Source: Candidatus Peregrinibacteria bacterium
GTDB taxonomy: Bacteria; Patescibacteriota; Gracilibacteria; UBA1369; GCA-2718715
Length of the DNA: 64,000 bases
Direction of reading: 5' to 3'
NCBI GenBank assembly: GCA_014240275.1
Contig: JAAZXH010000008.1
Coordinates: 1 to 64,000, forward strand
The notes beneath the pieces were generated by a model. That model searched no databases. It saw only the letters and a program-made list of their open reading frames with translations, and was not told where the DNA came from. Made by a program: the position numbers and the translations under genes. Below, piece by piece: positions 54,078 to 63,408 of the stretch. The stretch's first letter is position 1; each line of letters starts with the position of its first letter.

Positions 54078-56542
54078 TAGCCAATTTTTCTTAAAATTTC
54101 ACGAGAGACAAACTCTCTATCACGTCCATACTTTAATCGAGAAAGTTCAATGAAAGCTTCTTTTAAGGTAGGGTTACCAAACTCAGTATAAGGACTCAAA
54201 GGAGTAAATGAAAAAGGTTTAGAAGGTTGAGAATCTATCGAAAGCTTCAAAACACCTTTATATTTATCAACATTAATAAGGTCTTGATCAGAAAAAACTG
54301 GTGCCATTTCTTTGGCCATAAACTCAGCATCCTGAGCACCTATTTTATAACACATCATAGAACCAACATTACCAAATACAGCATTTTTAATTTTTTCATC
54401 ATTTTTATCAACTAATTGTGAAATATACTGATGAGCGAGATTAAGACCTAATCTATATTTACGAGCTTCAGATAAAATAGATTCAATTGAATCAGTAATA
54501 TAGTTTTGAAATTCATCAATATATAAGAAGAAGTCTTTACGATCCTCTTTAGCCATTTTTTGACGCATCATAGCAGCCATTTGTAGCTTTGATACAATAA
54601 TCAAACCAAGTAGCTTAGAATTAATATCACCAGTTAAACCTTTAGATAAATTCATTAATAGTATTTTTTGCTCATTCATGACCTGAGAAAAATCAAAAGA
54701 GGATTTAGTTTGCCCCAAAATATTACGCATCATAGTATTAGTAATAAAGGCACCAAACTTTGCTGCAAAATAAGGGATAATTCTCATTTTTTCTTCTTGA
54801 GAAGTGTTTTTCATTTGGTTTTCCCAAAATGAGCGAACAATCGGATTGGAAACGTGTTTAATACAATCAGTTTGAAAGTTATTATCAGTAAATAAACGTA
54901 CAATATCTGTTAAGGCACCACCATCTGGATGTTCCATTAAAGTCAAACAACCGTTTCTAAAATAATCTTGCAGTCTTGGTCCAAATATTTCTTCATCAAA
55001 AATTTTAATCATTATATTCATAGCATCCAAGGCAATCATATCACGAGAATCTTCTGATTCTGCCTCTAAAAGGTTAAAGCCCATCGGCCTTTCTACATCA
55101 GCAGGATTAAAAATTATCACATCATCAGCCCTTTCTTTAGGAATAAATGGCAATAGATCATCAACTAACTGTCCATGGGGATCAATAACACAGACACCAT
55201 TACCTAAACGAAAATCTTGACGAATCATCGCTTGTAATATTGAAGATTTACCAGTACCAGTTTGACCAATAACATAAAAGTGTCTAAACCTATCTTCGGG
55301 CTGAATAAATACTTCACGAGTTACACCACGATAGGTAGAATGACCTAGTAAAAGACCTTCTTTAGGTAAATTATCTGGGGGTGGAGCAATTTTATAATTT
55401 TGCCAAGCAAAATTAGGAACCCTACTAAACCTTATACTCGGTACATGAAAAATAGAAGAAAGTTCATCAACAGATAAAATATTTTTCTTAAATTTATATA
55501 TTAGTGGCTTCTTAAAACTACGTACAATAAATTGTTTAAACAAATAATCAGAAGAAAACTTATAATCTTCTGGTATAGTGAAGGAATTGAAATCCTGATA
55601 AGTATAGTTAGTAAAACAAGACAGTATACTACCAAGATTGACACCAGCATCCTCTGGGTTTTTAGCTCCAGATACTACTCTAATAATTGTATCAAAACCA
55701 GTTTTAGTATTTTTAGTATCAAAAGCAGATATCTGCTCTTCCTTAACCTGGGTTAATCTATCAGTAGCAGGGGTATCGTCAGAACCCATTAAGTTTTCAG
55801 CTCCTTTGAATATTAATTCAAAGAAATTACGAATCCACTTTAAAGGATTCCATGAAGAGCCTGAATTCTCATTAGAATTCAGCAAATCCTGAGCCTTAGA
55901 GCGACCAGCAGATTGCCAATTAGACAATTCTGGTTTGATCATAATTTGAATTGCAGCACGTTCAGATGACTCAAGTTTAGACATACTATTTAAAACATCA
56001 CTTAGCGGCTCACTACTCATCTGGTTAAAAGTTCTCAATGGATACATAGATTCTCTGGCAAGATGAACATATGTACCACAAAAAGTAAATTCATCATCAA
56101 ATAAGTTATAACCATCAACAGGTTCAATAAAAACATCAGGGTAAAGGGCAGTGATCTTTTTTTCAATCACACGAACTGCTGAACGAGGCACACAACAATA
56201 TAAATTAATCAAAGAATCAACAACGGCAATTTCAAGACTCATATAAGGTTGACCATTTAAAAAAGGAGAAATTTTTGTAAAATCAGCTATATTTAAAAAA
56301 GAATCAAACATTTGTGCTCCTAAGGCACAATACTCTTTAAAATCACCGCCGGTAGCACCAAAAGCCTCTTTATCGACTTCTTTATCTTGCTGAGACTCTT
56401 TTTTAGGAACACAAATTTTTAACATTACTAAATCTAAAGATTTAGCAAAATTATTACGACTTCTTACCTTATACATAATATATCTATATATCCAATAAAG
56501 AATAAATAGACCTAAAAGTGATAAAATAATATAAAGAAGCAT
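54077..56542 (-). CDS. VirD4/TraG-like membrane ATPase
   Basis: An 821-residue protein. The N-terminal membrane helix is at residues 1-19. A long poorly conserved region follows, then the ATPase domain: Walker A VIGQTGTGKSSILQ (about residues 425-438), Walker B FFLYIDEFQNY and a VIDPHGQLVDDL segment. The second part resembles the TraG/DUF87-type ATPase found throughout CPR genomes, where it is linked to type IV secretion or conjugation-like transport. It sits between aspS (1-base gap) and the 3D-domain wall protein (1-base overlap), a combination that fits a wall-crossing export machine. The substrate is unknown. Confidence 0.85.
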   Translation of the reverse strand: MLLYIILSLLGLFILYWIYRYIMYKVRSRNNFAKSLDLVMLKICVPKKESQQDKEVDKEAFGATGGDFKEYCALGAQMFDSFLNIADFTKISPFLNGQPYMSLEIAVVDSLINLYCCVPRSAVRVIEKKITALYPDVFIEPVDGYNLFDDEFTFCGTYVHLARESMYPLRTFNQMSSEPLSDVLNSMSKLESSERAAIQIMIKPELSNWQSAGRSKAQDLLNSNENSGSSWNPLKWIRNFFELIFKGAENLMGSDDTPATDRLTQVKEEQISAFDTKNTKTGFDTIIRVVSGAKNPEDAGVNLGSILSCFTNYTYQDFNSFTIPEDYKFSSDYLFKQFIVRSFKKPLIYKFKKNILSVDELSSIFHVPSIRFSRVPNFAWQNYKIAPPPDNLPKEGLLLGHSTYRGVTREVFIQPEDRFRHFYVIGQTGTGKSSILQAMIRQDFRLGNGVCVIDPHGQLVDDLLPFIPKERADDVIIFNPADVERPMGFNLLEAESEDSRDMIALDAMNIMIKIFDEEIFGPRLQDYFRNGCLTLMEHPDGGALTDIVRLFTDNNFQTDCIKHVSNPIVRSFWENQMKNTSQEEKMRIIPYFAAKFGAFITNTMMRNILGQTKSSFDFSQVMNEQKILLMNLSKGLTGDINSKLLGLIIVSKLQMAAMMRQKMAKEDRKDFFLYIDEFQNYITDSIESILSEARKYRLGLNLAHQYISQLVDKNDEKIKNAVFGNVGSMMCYKIGAQDAEFMAKEMAPVFSDQDLINVDKYKGVLKLSIDSQPSKPFSFTPLSPYTEFGNPTLKEAFIELSRLKYGRDREFVSREILRKIG

Positions 56543-56543
56543 T

Positions 56544-58301
56544 TTAATAATTTTTAATTCTTAATTCCTTTAAAGTGTTCATATCAGGCTCAGATGGTGC
56601 TTGCAACATAAGATCTTTAGCTTTTGAATCCTTCGGGAAGGCAATTACCTCACGAATATTTGGCTCGCCACATAAAATCATAACAAATCTATCTAAACCC
56701 CAGGCGATTCCGGCGTGTGGCGGAACTCCATACGAAAATGCATTTAAAATGTGTCCAAAACGTTTATCGGCATCTTCCTTTGAAATATTCAACAAATCAA
56801 AAACTTTAGATTGCAAAGCAGCATCATGTATTCTTTGGCTACCACCACCAATCTCACTACCATTTAATACAATATCATAACCTATTGAACGGCATTTGTG
56901 TGGGTCGGAATCGAGTAGATGTACATCCTCCATCATAGGAGAGGTAAATGGATGATGACAAGCTTGAACAGATCCATCGTCATTTTTTTCAAACATAGGA
57001 AATTCAGTAACCCACAATAATGCAGCTTGAGTTTCATCAATAAGATCAAAACGTTTACCAACTTCAAGACGAACAGCTCCTAAACTATTACAGGCAATGT
57101 CGAATTCATCTGCAGCAAAAAAGAGAATATCTCCATTTTCAAGTTTAACCAAATCTACTAAGGCACTAATTTCATCTTCAGACATAAACTTTAATATAGG
57201 TGACTTCAGTTCACTACCTGACTTAATAATATAGGCCATACCTTTAGCTTTATAAATTTTAGCAACATCTTCAAGTTCAGAAATTACCTTGCGAGAAAAT
57301 TGTTCAGCAATTGCAGGCACCTTAAGCACCTTAACAATACCACCATTAGCAACTACTGATGCAAAAGCTTGAAAACCTGAATTTTGAAAAATTTCGGTAG
57401 CATCAGCAAAAGGCAAATCAAAACGTAAATCTGGCTTGTCAGAACCATATGTGTTCATACAATGATCATAAGTCATATGTGGAATTGCATCTGGCTGTTT
57501 CAAGTCTGGTCGATATTCAGTAAGTAAAGACTGTACTAACTCAGAATTTAATTCTATAACATCCTTATCAGTCACAAAAGACATCTCTAAATCTAATTGC
57601 GTGAATTCTGGCTGTCTATCTCCACGCAAGTCTTCATCTCTAAAACATCTTGCAATCTGAAAATATTTATCCATACCAGCAACCATAAGCAATTGTTTCA
57701 GCTGTTGTGGAGATTGAGGTAAAACAAAATAAGATCCAGGATATAAACGAGAAGGAACCATATATTCTCTCGAACCCTCAGGAGTACCTTTAATTAATAC
57801 TGGAGTTTCAATTTCTAAAAATTGTCTATCAGATAAAAAATCTCTAATTCGTTTTATAACGTTATGACGCATAATAAGATTTTTTTGTAATTTACTACGC
57901 CTTAAATCCAAATAACGGTATTTGAGCCTTAGTTCTTCGTTAACGACGTCATCAGAATCAATTTCAAAAGGAGGAGTTTGCGCTTCAGATAAAATCTTTA
58001 AATCACTAATTAAAACTTCGATCTCACCAGTAGGTAATTTAGAATTCGACATTCCATCAGGTCTTTTACGAACCTTACCTTCAACACGAATTACATATTC
58101 ACCACGCAAACTTTCTGCTAGTTTATGAGCATCAGCAAAATCAGATGGATCAAAAACAATCTGTGTAAGGCCATAACGGTCGCGTAAATCAATAAAAATC
58201 AAACCTCCATGATCTCTTCTTCTATTAACAAATCCTGAAAGGATAACAGTCGCATCAATATGATCTATATTCAGTTCGGACAAATTGTGTGTTCTAAACA
58301 T
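56544..58301 (-). CDS. aspS: Aspartyl-tRNA synthetase
   Basis: A 585-residue bacterial-type enzyme. The N-terminal OB-fold for the anticodon has RRDHGGLIFIDLRDRYG (about residues 29-45). Class II motif 2 is PQSPQQLKQLLMVAGMDKYFQIARCFRDED, split by the usual strand. A bacterial GAD-type insertion lies around residues 300-410, and motif 3 is GIAWGLDRFVMIL. It charges tRNA-Asp, and tRNA-Asn as well if AsnRS is absent (not determinable here). It starts 24 bases after dnaE and precedes the VirD4-like gene by one base. Confidence 0.97.
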   Translation of the reverse strand: MFRTHNLSELNIDHIDATVILSGFVNRRRDHGGLIFIDLRDRYGLTQIVFDPSDFADAHKLAESLRGEYVIRVEGKVRKRPDGMSNSKLPTGEIEVLISDLKILSEAQTPPFEIDSDDVVNEELRLKYRYLDLRRSKLQKNLIMRHNVIKRIRDFLSDRQFLEIETPVLIKGTPEGSREYMVPSRLYPGSYFVLPQSPQQLKQLLMVAGMDKYFQIARCFRDEDLRGDRQPEFTQLDLEMSFVTDKDVIELNSELVQSLLTEYRPDLKQPDAIPHMTYDHCMNTYGSDKPDLRFDLPFADATEIFQNSGFQAFASVVANGGIVKVLKVPAIAEQFSRKVISELEDVAKIYKAKGMAYIIKSGSELKSPILKFMSEDEISALVDLVKLENGDILFFAADEFDIACNSLGAVRLEVGKRFDLIDETQAALLWVTEFPMFEKNDDGSVQACHHPFTSPMMEDVHLLDSDPHKCRSIGYDIVLNGSEIGGGSQRIHDAALQSKVFDLLNISKEDADKRFGHILNAFSYGVPPHAGIAWGLDRFVMILCGEPNIREVIAFPKDSKAKDLMLQAPSEPDMNTLKELRIKNY

Positions 58302-58325
58302 ACAGTAAAATTAAACAATAAAATA

Positions 58326-61300
58326 TTAATGCTTTTGCTGATTTAAGTAAAGCCATTTCTGTTCAAACTCAGGGGATGGCTGAATCTGCATGGGTAGTTT
58401 AACTTTTTTAAATTGCATTTTAGCTAAACGTAAATATACAGGGTACTTACCAGGTACTTCGGCAAGCAACTGTTTCACTTTTTCTAAATTTTCCTTATTA
58501 GGATCTAAATTAAAATCCAAAACTATAGGATCAATCGAATCTTGACACAACTTATCTAAATCTACCATTTTTAAATTTGAAACGATCATTTGGGTTCCAC
58601 GGTCAAAATCCAATTTACCTCTAACTACAACAGTATCAGACAGAATAGGCGTAAACTCTAACCCCTTATAAGTTCGAGGAAAAACAACAACATCTAAAGA
58701 ACCAGAAGGGTTAGAAACGGTAAAGGTCATCATAGCAGCACCTTTTTTGGTAATAAAATTACGAATAGAGGTCACCATACCACAAGCTGCAAACATATTA
58801 ACTTTAGCCTTAGCAACCTCATCCGGATCAATCTGAGCTAAATCTAAGTAGTTTTTATCGATAAAATCTATATAAGGGTCTAGTGGATGTGCAGAAACAT
58901 ACAAACCCAATACAGATTTTTCTAAAGATAATCTATCAAACATTGATACTTCACGAAATGGAGCATATTTAATTTTTTCAAGTTCAATATCATCGGAGAG
59001 AGAAAATAAAGAAGACTGACCTGCCAAATTAGATTTCTGAGCAAGTTTTGCATAAGACGACAATATATCAACAGAATCAACAATTACAATTCTATCACCA
59101 AACAAATCAAAAGCTCCACTATAGGCTAATGCTTCCATAGTTTTCTTGTTAATAAGATTTGCAGGTACACTTTCTAAGAAATGCTCCATCGATTCGAAAC
59201 TACCAACTTTTGAACGAGATTCAATGATTTTTTCCATAGAAGAAGAACCTAAACCTTTAATAGCACCTAAACCAAAACGAATAGTTTTACCATCTAAAAT
59301 CCTAAAATCAACATCCGATTCGTTAATATCTGGCGGCAGAACAGAAATACCTAGCTGTTTACACTCTTTAATATCGAGTACAACCCTTTCTGTATTTTCA
59401 AGATCAGAACTCAATAATGCAGCCATAAACTCTACTGTGAAATTAGCTTTTAAATAGGCTGTTTGATAGGCAATCATGGCGTAACATGTAGCATGTGACT
59501 TGTTAAAACCGTAACCTGCAAAAGGTTCAATAACATCAGTAAAGACAGTTTTAGCAAAATCAGGATCATGTCCCTGGTCTTTTGCACCATTAATAAATTT
59601 TTCACACTGTTCAGCTAACAATTCAGGAATTTTTTTACCTACTGCCTTACGTAATAAGTCAGCTTCACCAAGGGTAAATCCAGCAAAAGACTTTGCAATT
59701 TCTAAAATTTGCTCCTGATAAACACCTACTCCATAAGTTTCTTTCAAAATAGGTTCAAACACAGGGTGCATATATGTGATTTTTTCTGGATTATGCTTAC
59801 CCTCAATATATTGAGGAATAAATTCCATCGGGCCAGGTCTATACAAGGCATTCATGGCAATAATATCATAAATAGAAGATGGTTTTAACTCCTTTAAATA
59901 ACGCTGCATTCCAACAGATTCAAGCTGAAATACACCGACCGTTAAACCATCTGATAGTAGATCAAAGGCCTTTTGGTCATCTAAACCTAATTTAGATAAA
60001 TCAACATCTTTCTTTTTTGTTAACTTAATTAAATCTAAGGCCTTTTGAATTATGGTTAAGTTTCTTAAACCCAAAAAGTCCACCTTTAGTAAACCAATTT
60101 TTTCCAAAGGATTCATAGAATACTGAGAAACTATAGTATTATCTTTACCAGCTGCAAACTGCAATGGAGTATGATCAGTTAAAGGGTTTTCAGCTAACAC
60201 TACTGCACAAGCATGAGTACCTGTATTTCTCACTGTACCTTCTAATTTCATAGCATTATCAAGGAGTGCTTTAGCTCTTGGATTTTGATCATAAACTTCT
60301 TTTAATTCAGGAAATTCCTTTGTAGATTTAGCCAAAGGGGCATGTTTACCCAAAACAGGAGGTGGAATACGTTTAGAGATAGCATCAACTTCAGAATATT
60401 CATAACCCATTGCACGACCAACGTCACGCACAACAGCTCTAGCAGACATAGTTCCGAAAGTAATGATTTGGGAAACATTTCTACGACCATATCGTTCAAC
60501 AACATATTGCAAAACTTCGTCTCTGCGAGCATCTTCAAAGTCAATATCGATATCAGGCATACTTACACGTTCCGGATTCAAAAAACGCTCAAAATACAAT
60601 CCATACTCCAAAGGATCAACTGTAGTGATATCTAAAGCGTAAGCAATAATAGAACCTGCAGCAGAACCACGACCTGGACCAACAATAATCCCTCGATCGT
60701 GAGCAAATGAAACAAAATCATTAACAATTAAGAAATAATCATCAAAACCCATCGGAGAAATAACAGACAACTCATAATCTAAGCGTTCTAGAGCTTTAGA
60801 TTGCTGGGCCTTTGAATATTTTTTTTGAATCCCAACCTCACACAATTGACGCAAATATTCTGCAGAAGAAATATTATTAGGAGTAGGAAACTTTGGAAGT
60901 AAATTAAGATCCAAAGGAATTTCTAAATTCGTAAGATTAGCAATTTTTTGGGTATTTTCATAAGCTCTAGGAAAATTCTTGGAGAACTCCAACAGTTCGT
61001 CATCTGGCTTTAAATAAGATTCATATGAGAATATAAAGCGATTGGGGTCATTGATATTCTTCCCATTGCCAATACACATTAAAATGTCCAAAAGATCCTT
61101 ATCTTTTTTTTCTATATAATGTGAATCACAAGTTAAAACCATTTCAAGATCTTCTTCATTCGACATTGTTTTTAATGCAGCATTTACAATATTTAAATCT
61201 GAATTATCATTAGAGGCAATAATTTCAAAGAATAAATCTTGCTCAAAAATCTTTTTATAAAAATTTAACAAATCAGTTTGTTTATCTGAGTCATTAATTA

Positions 61301-61733
61301 AAATAGCCTTACCAAGATCAGAAGCAATACCACCAATTATACAAATTAAACCTTTGCTATGAGCTTCTAACACCTTATAATCAATACGAGGACGATAATA
61401 AAAACCTTCTAAATGAGCTATCGTAACAAGCTCAATTAAGTTTTTATAGCCTTCATAATCCTTTGCAATCAATAAAACCTTAGAGGTAGATTTGTTATTA
61501 ACATCCTTTAAAAACCTATCCTTACAAATATAAAAGTCAACTCCAATAATTGGTTTAACACCCTCCTTCTTACATTTATGATAAAAGTCAAAAGCAGAAT
61601 AAAGATTAGCGTTATCAGTTAGTGCAATTGCAGGCATTTGATTAGCAGTAGCATAATTAACTATGTCAGAAGGAAATGAAACAGCAGACAACAAACTATA
61701 ACAGCTATGATTATGTAAATGAATAAAAGTCAT
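58326..61733 (-). CDS. dnaE: DNA polymerase III alpha subunit
   Basis: A 1135-residue replicative polymerase. The PHP domain starts FIHLHNHSCYSLL, the DnaE start form. The palm domain has PDIDIDFEDARRDEV with the catalytic aspartates, and GPGRGSAAGS (about residue 352) precedes it. The finger, helix-hairpin-helix (LEKIGLLKVDFLGLRNL) and OB-fold (about residues 985-1055) domains follow. A longer frame would add 12 residues (MFFLYNVFVKKN), but that start precedes a TATAAT box at 61752-61757, so I use ATG 61733. It heads the dnaE/aspS/virD4-like/3D operon. Confidence 0.97.
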   Translation of the reverse strand: MTFIHLHNHSCYSLLSAVSFPSDIVNYATANQMPAIALTDNANLYSAFDFYHKCKKEGVKPIIGVDFYICKDRFLKDVNNKSTSKVLLIAKDYEGYKNLIELVTIAHLEGFYYRPRIDYKVLEAHSKGLICIIGGIASDLGKAILINDSDKQTDLLNFYKKIFEQDLFFEIIASNDNSDLNIVNAALKTMSNEEDLEMVLTCDSHYIEKKDKDLLDILMCIGNGKNINDPNRFIFSYESYLKPDDELLEFSKNFPRAYENTQKIANLTNLEIPLDLNLLPKFPTPNNISSAEYLRQLCEVGIQKKYSKAQQSKALERLDYELSVISPMGFDDYFLIVNDFVSFAHDRGIIVGPGRGSAAGSIIAYALDITTVDPLEYGLYFERFLNPERVSMPDIDIDFEDARRDEVLQYVVERYGRRNVSQIITFGTMSARAVVRDVGRAMGYEYSEVDAISKRIPPPVLGKHAPLAKSTKEFPELKEVYDQNPRAKALLDNAMKLEGTVRNTGTHACAVVLAENPLTDHTPLQFAAGKDNTIVSQYSMNPLEKIGLLKVDFLGLRNLTIIQKALDLIKLTKKKDVDLSKLGLDDQKAFDLLSDGLTVGVFQLESVGMQRYLKELKPSSIYDIIAMNALYRPGPMEFIPQYIEGKHNPEKITYMHPVFEPILKETYGVGVYQEQILEIAKSFAGFTLGEADLLRKAVGKKIPELLAEQCEKFINGAKDQGHDPDFAKTVFTDVIEPFAGYGFNKSHATCYAMIAYQTAYLKANFTVEFMAALLSSDLENTERVVLDIKECKQLGISVLPPDINESDVDFRILDGKTIRFGLGAIKGLGSSSMEKIIESRSKVGSFESMEHFLESVPANLINKKTMEALAYSGAFDLFGDRIVIVDSVDILSSYAKLAQKSNLAGQSSLFSLSDDIELEKIKYAPFREVSMFDRLSLEKSVLGLYVSAHPLDPYIDFIDKNYLDLAQIDPDEVAKAKVNMFAACGMVTSIRNFITKKGAAMMTFTVSNPSGSLDVVVFPRTYKGLEFTPILSDTVVVRGKLDFDRGTQMIVSNLKMVDLDKLCQDSIDPIVLDFNLDPNKENLEKVKQLLAEVPGKYPVYLRLAKMQFKKVKLPMQIQPSPEFEQKWLYLNQQKH

Positions 61734-61751
61734 ATTTTTTTTTACAAAAAC

Positions 61752-61757
61752 ATTATA
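61752..61757 (-). promoter_or_regulatory. dnaE -10 box
   Basis: TATAAT on the minus strand, ending 18 bases before ATG 61733. The -35 region is only A/T-rich. Confidence 0.45.
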
Positions 61758-61781
61758 CAAAAAAAACACAAAAAAAAAATG

Positions 61782-61810
61782 TTGAATTTTAAATAAAAAA
61801 GAGTTAAGAT
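61782..61810 (+). promoter_or_regulatory. tRNA-Leu promoter
   Basis: TTGAAT (61782-61787), 17 bases, TAAGAT (61805-61810), ending 11 bases before the mature 5' end. It is divergent from dnaE. Confidence 0.6.
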
Positions 61811-61821
61811 GTTATGGCTGT

Positions 61822-61906
61822 GCCGCGGTGGCGGAATTGGTAGACGCGCTGGTCTTAGGAACCAGTGGGGAAACCCGTAAGAGTTCGAGTCTCTTCCGCG
61901 GTACCA
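61822..61906 (+). tRNA. tRNA-Leu (anticodon TAG)
   Basis: Class II tRNA of 85 bases, with acceptor stem GCCGCGG/CCGCGGT (one G-T end pair), discriminator A and encoded CCA. The anticodon stem CTGGT/ACCAG holds loop CTTAGGA, giving TAG. The long variable arm GTGGGGAAACCC is typical of tRNA-Leu. Confidence 0.96.
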
Positions 61907-61929
61907 CTTTATATAAGTGGTATTTTTTT
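61902..61929 (+). terminator. tRNA-Leu terminator
   Basis: Stem TACCACTT/AAGTGGTA with a five-base loop and a run of seven T's. It overlaps the tRNA CCA end. Confidence 0.85.
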
Positions 61930-61943
61930 ATTTTAAAATATAT

Positions 61944-61972
61944 TTGACAAGAAACAAAAAACAGATTATACT
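61944..61972 (+). promoter_or_regulatory. Promoter for the sigma-region-4/HARE gene
   Basis: TTGACA (61944-61949), 17 bases, TATACT (61967-61972), ending 25 bases before the ATG. Confidence 0.75.
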
Positions 61973-61997
61973 AAGAACCTTTACTTAACTTAATGTA

Positions 61998-62969
61998 ATG
62001 TTTGATTTTCTCAAAAACTACCTAACAAACAAAGAATACGAAGTAATACAAAAAAGATACTTTGAAAACAAAACTCTTCAAGCCATAGGAGATGAAATGG
62101 CTCTAACTAGAGAAAGGATACGACAAATCCAAAACAACGGTATCAACAAACTCAAACGAGTAATTGAAACAACTAAAGTTCAATTAGTAATCGAAAAAAT
62201 AGAACAACACTTGCAAAAAAACAGCAACCTAAGTTGCTACAAAACCCTCCAAAACAATTTCCAAGAACATACAATTGGTGAATTGGAACTAATTGTAGAT
62301 GCATCTCAAAACATTGAGACAATCAAAAAAACCCAAAACTTCAAACATTCATGCGGCTTAAACAACAAAATAGATAAAAACAAACTCAATCTAATTCATA
62401 AAAAAATCATCCAAGAACTGAAAACAAACAATAGACCAATCTGTACAAACAAATTTGTAATTGAAATACAAAAAAAACAAGATACATACACAAGTCAAAA
62501 AACAATTCAAGGGATTATTGAAATATCAGAACAAACAAAAATATTAGATAATAAAGTCGGTCACATAAGCTGTAGGGAAGTTAACCCAAAAAGCATCAAA
62601 GATAAAGCTATTATAGTACTAGAAAGGGCACATCAACCACTACACTTCCGCGATATAAATCAAAAAATACACCTAGAAGAATTTGACAGAAAAACAGTAA
62701 CTCTAGAAGCAGTCCACAATGAGCTAATTCGCTATGAAGATTTTGTATTAGTTGGAAGAGGACTTTATGCTTTATCTAAATGGGGGTACACAAAAGGGAC
62801 AGTAAAAGATATAATCCATCAAATACTAAAAGAACATGGTGTATTATCAAAGAAACTAATAGTTGCAAAAGTATTAGAGCAAAGACAAGTAAAAATCGGT
62901 ACGATTAGTTTAAACCTACAAAAATACCCAGAATTTAAAAGAGTTGGAAGAGCCACTTACTCACTCTGA
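61998..62969 (+). CDS. Sigma-70 region 4-like/HARE-HTH fusion regulator
   Basis: A 323-residue protein. Residues about 8-55 form a sigma-70 region 4 helix-turn-helix (LTNKEYEVIQKRYFENKTLQ, followed by ERIRQIQNNGINKLKR). No region 2 is present, so it is not a complete sigma factor. Residues about 205-290 resemble the HARE-HTH domain of the RNA polymerase delta subunit (FRDINQKI, GRGLYALSKWGYTKGTV). The middle is basic and helical. It probably binds RNA polymerase and/or DNA, but the target is unknown. It has a strong promoter, and its 3' end overlaps the converging gene by nine bases. Confidence 0.75.
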   Translation: MFDFLKNYLTNKEYEVIQKRYFENKTLQAIGDEMALTRERIRQIQNNGINKLKRVIETTKVQLVIEKIEQHLQKNSNLSCYKTLQNNFQEHTIGELELIVDASQNIETIKKTQNFKHSCGLNNKIDKNKLNLIHKKIIQELKTNNRPICTNKFVIEIQKKQDTYTSQKTIQGIIEISEQTKILDNKVGHISCREVNPKSIKDKAIIVLERAHQPLHFRDINQKIHLEEFDRKTVTLEAVHNELIRYEDFVLVGRGLYALSKWGYTKGTVKDIIHQILKEHGVLSKKLIVAKVLEQRQVKIGTISLNLQKYPEFKRVGRATYSL

Positions 62970-63380
62970 TTGTAAAGTTCCTTTAAAATTATCATAAACT
63001 ACATTCAACTCTGTTAAAGACATTTTTTCAGGGTCAGCGCCCAACCTATTCAACATTAAAGTGGCATTAAATCGCTTTTGTATAATTGAAAGACGATCTG
63101 AACCAAAAATAAAACTAAAAGATTTTATTTTTGCAAATATAGAATTCACTAAAACAATTAATTTTTTACGTCCTAAAACTTGAGATTTTTTAGGAGGAGT
63201 ATTATTTTTACTATTAGAGTTGGTTTGTGAATTACTTGAGTCAGTAACTGGAATATTACTCACTATAGTTTTTAAATCTGAACTTAAATCAGAAAGAAAT
63301 TGTTCAGGATTTAATTGAGACGTATCATCATCTATAGACTTATCCTTATCGGATAGACTTTCTATATTTTTAAGATTCAT
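62961..63380 (-). CDS. Hypothetical protein, 139 residues
   Basis: Not recognised. The N-terminal half is acidic and low-complexity (SLSDKDKSIDDDTSQLNPEQ, then asparagine/serine-rich). The C-terminal half is a helical segment (KKLIVLVNSIFAKIKSFSFIF, ending LTELNVVYDNFKGTLQ). A longer minus-strand frame extends to 63671, but that extension lies opposite the PKD-protein gene, which has a clear signal peptide, so I use ATG 63380. The 28-base gap to the divergent PKD gene is short. It ends nine bases inside the converging regulator gene. Confidence 0.55.
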   Translation of the reverse strand: MNLKNIESLSDKDKSIDDDTSQLNPEQFLSDLSSDLKTIVSNIPVTDSSNSQTNSNSKNNTPPKKSQVLGRKKLIVLVNSIFAKIKSFSFIFGSDRLSIIQKRFNATLMLNRLGADPEKMSLTELNVVYDNFKGTLQSE

Positions 63381-63381
63381 A

Positions 63382-63387
63382 TAAAAT
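63382..63387 (+). promoter_or_regulatory. -10 box for the PKD gene
   Basis: TAAAAT, ending 21 bases before the ATG at 63409. It overlaps the start of the divergent gene's leader. No good -35 is seen. Confidence 0.4.
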
Positions 63388-63408
63388 GTTAATGTCTTAA
63401 ATATAAAT

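Noticed and set aside
61734..61769. Twelve-residue N-terminal extension of dnaE
   Set aside because: The extension begins upstream of the TATAAT box, and DnaE proteins begin at FIHLHxHS.
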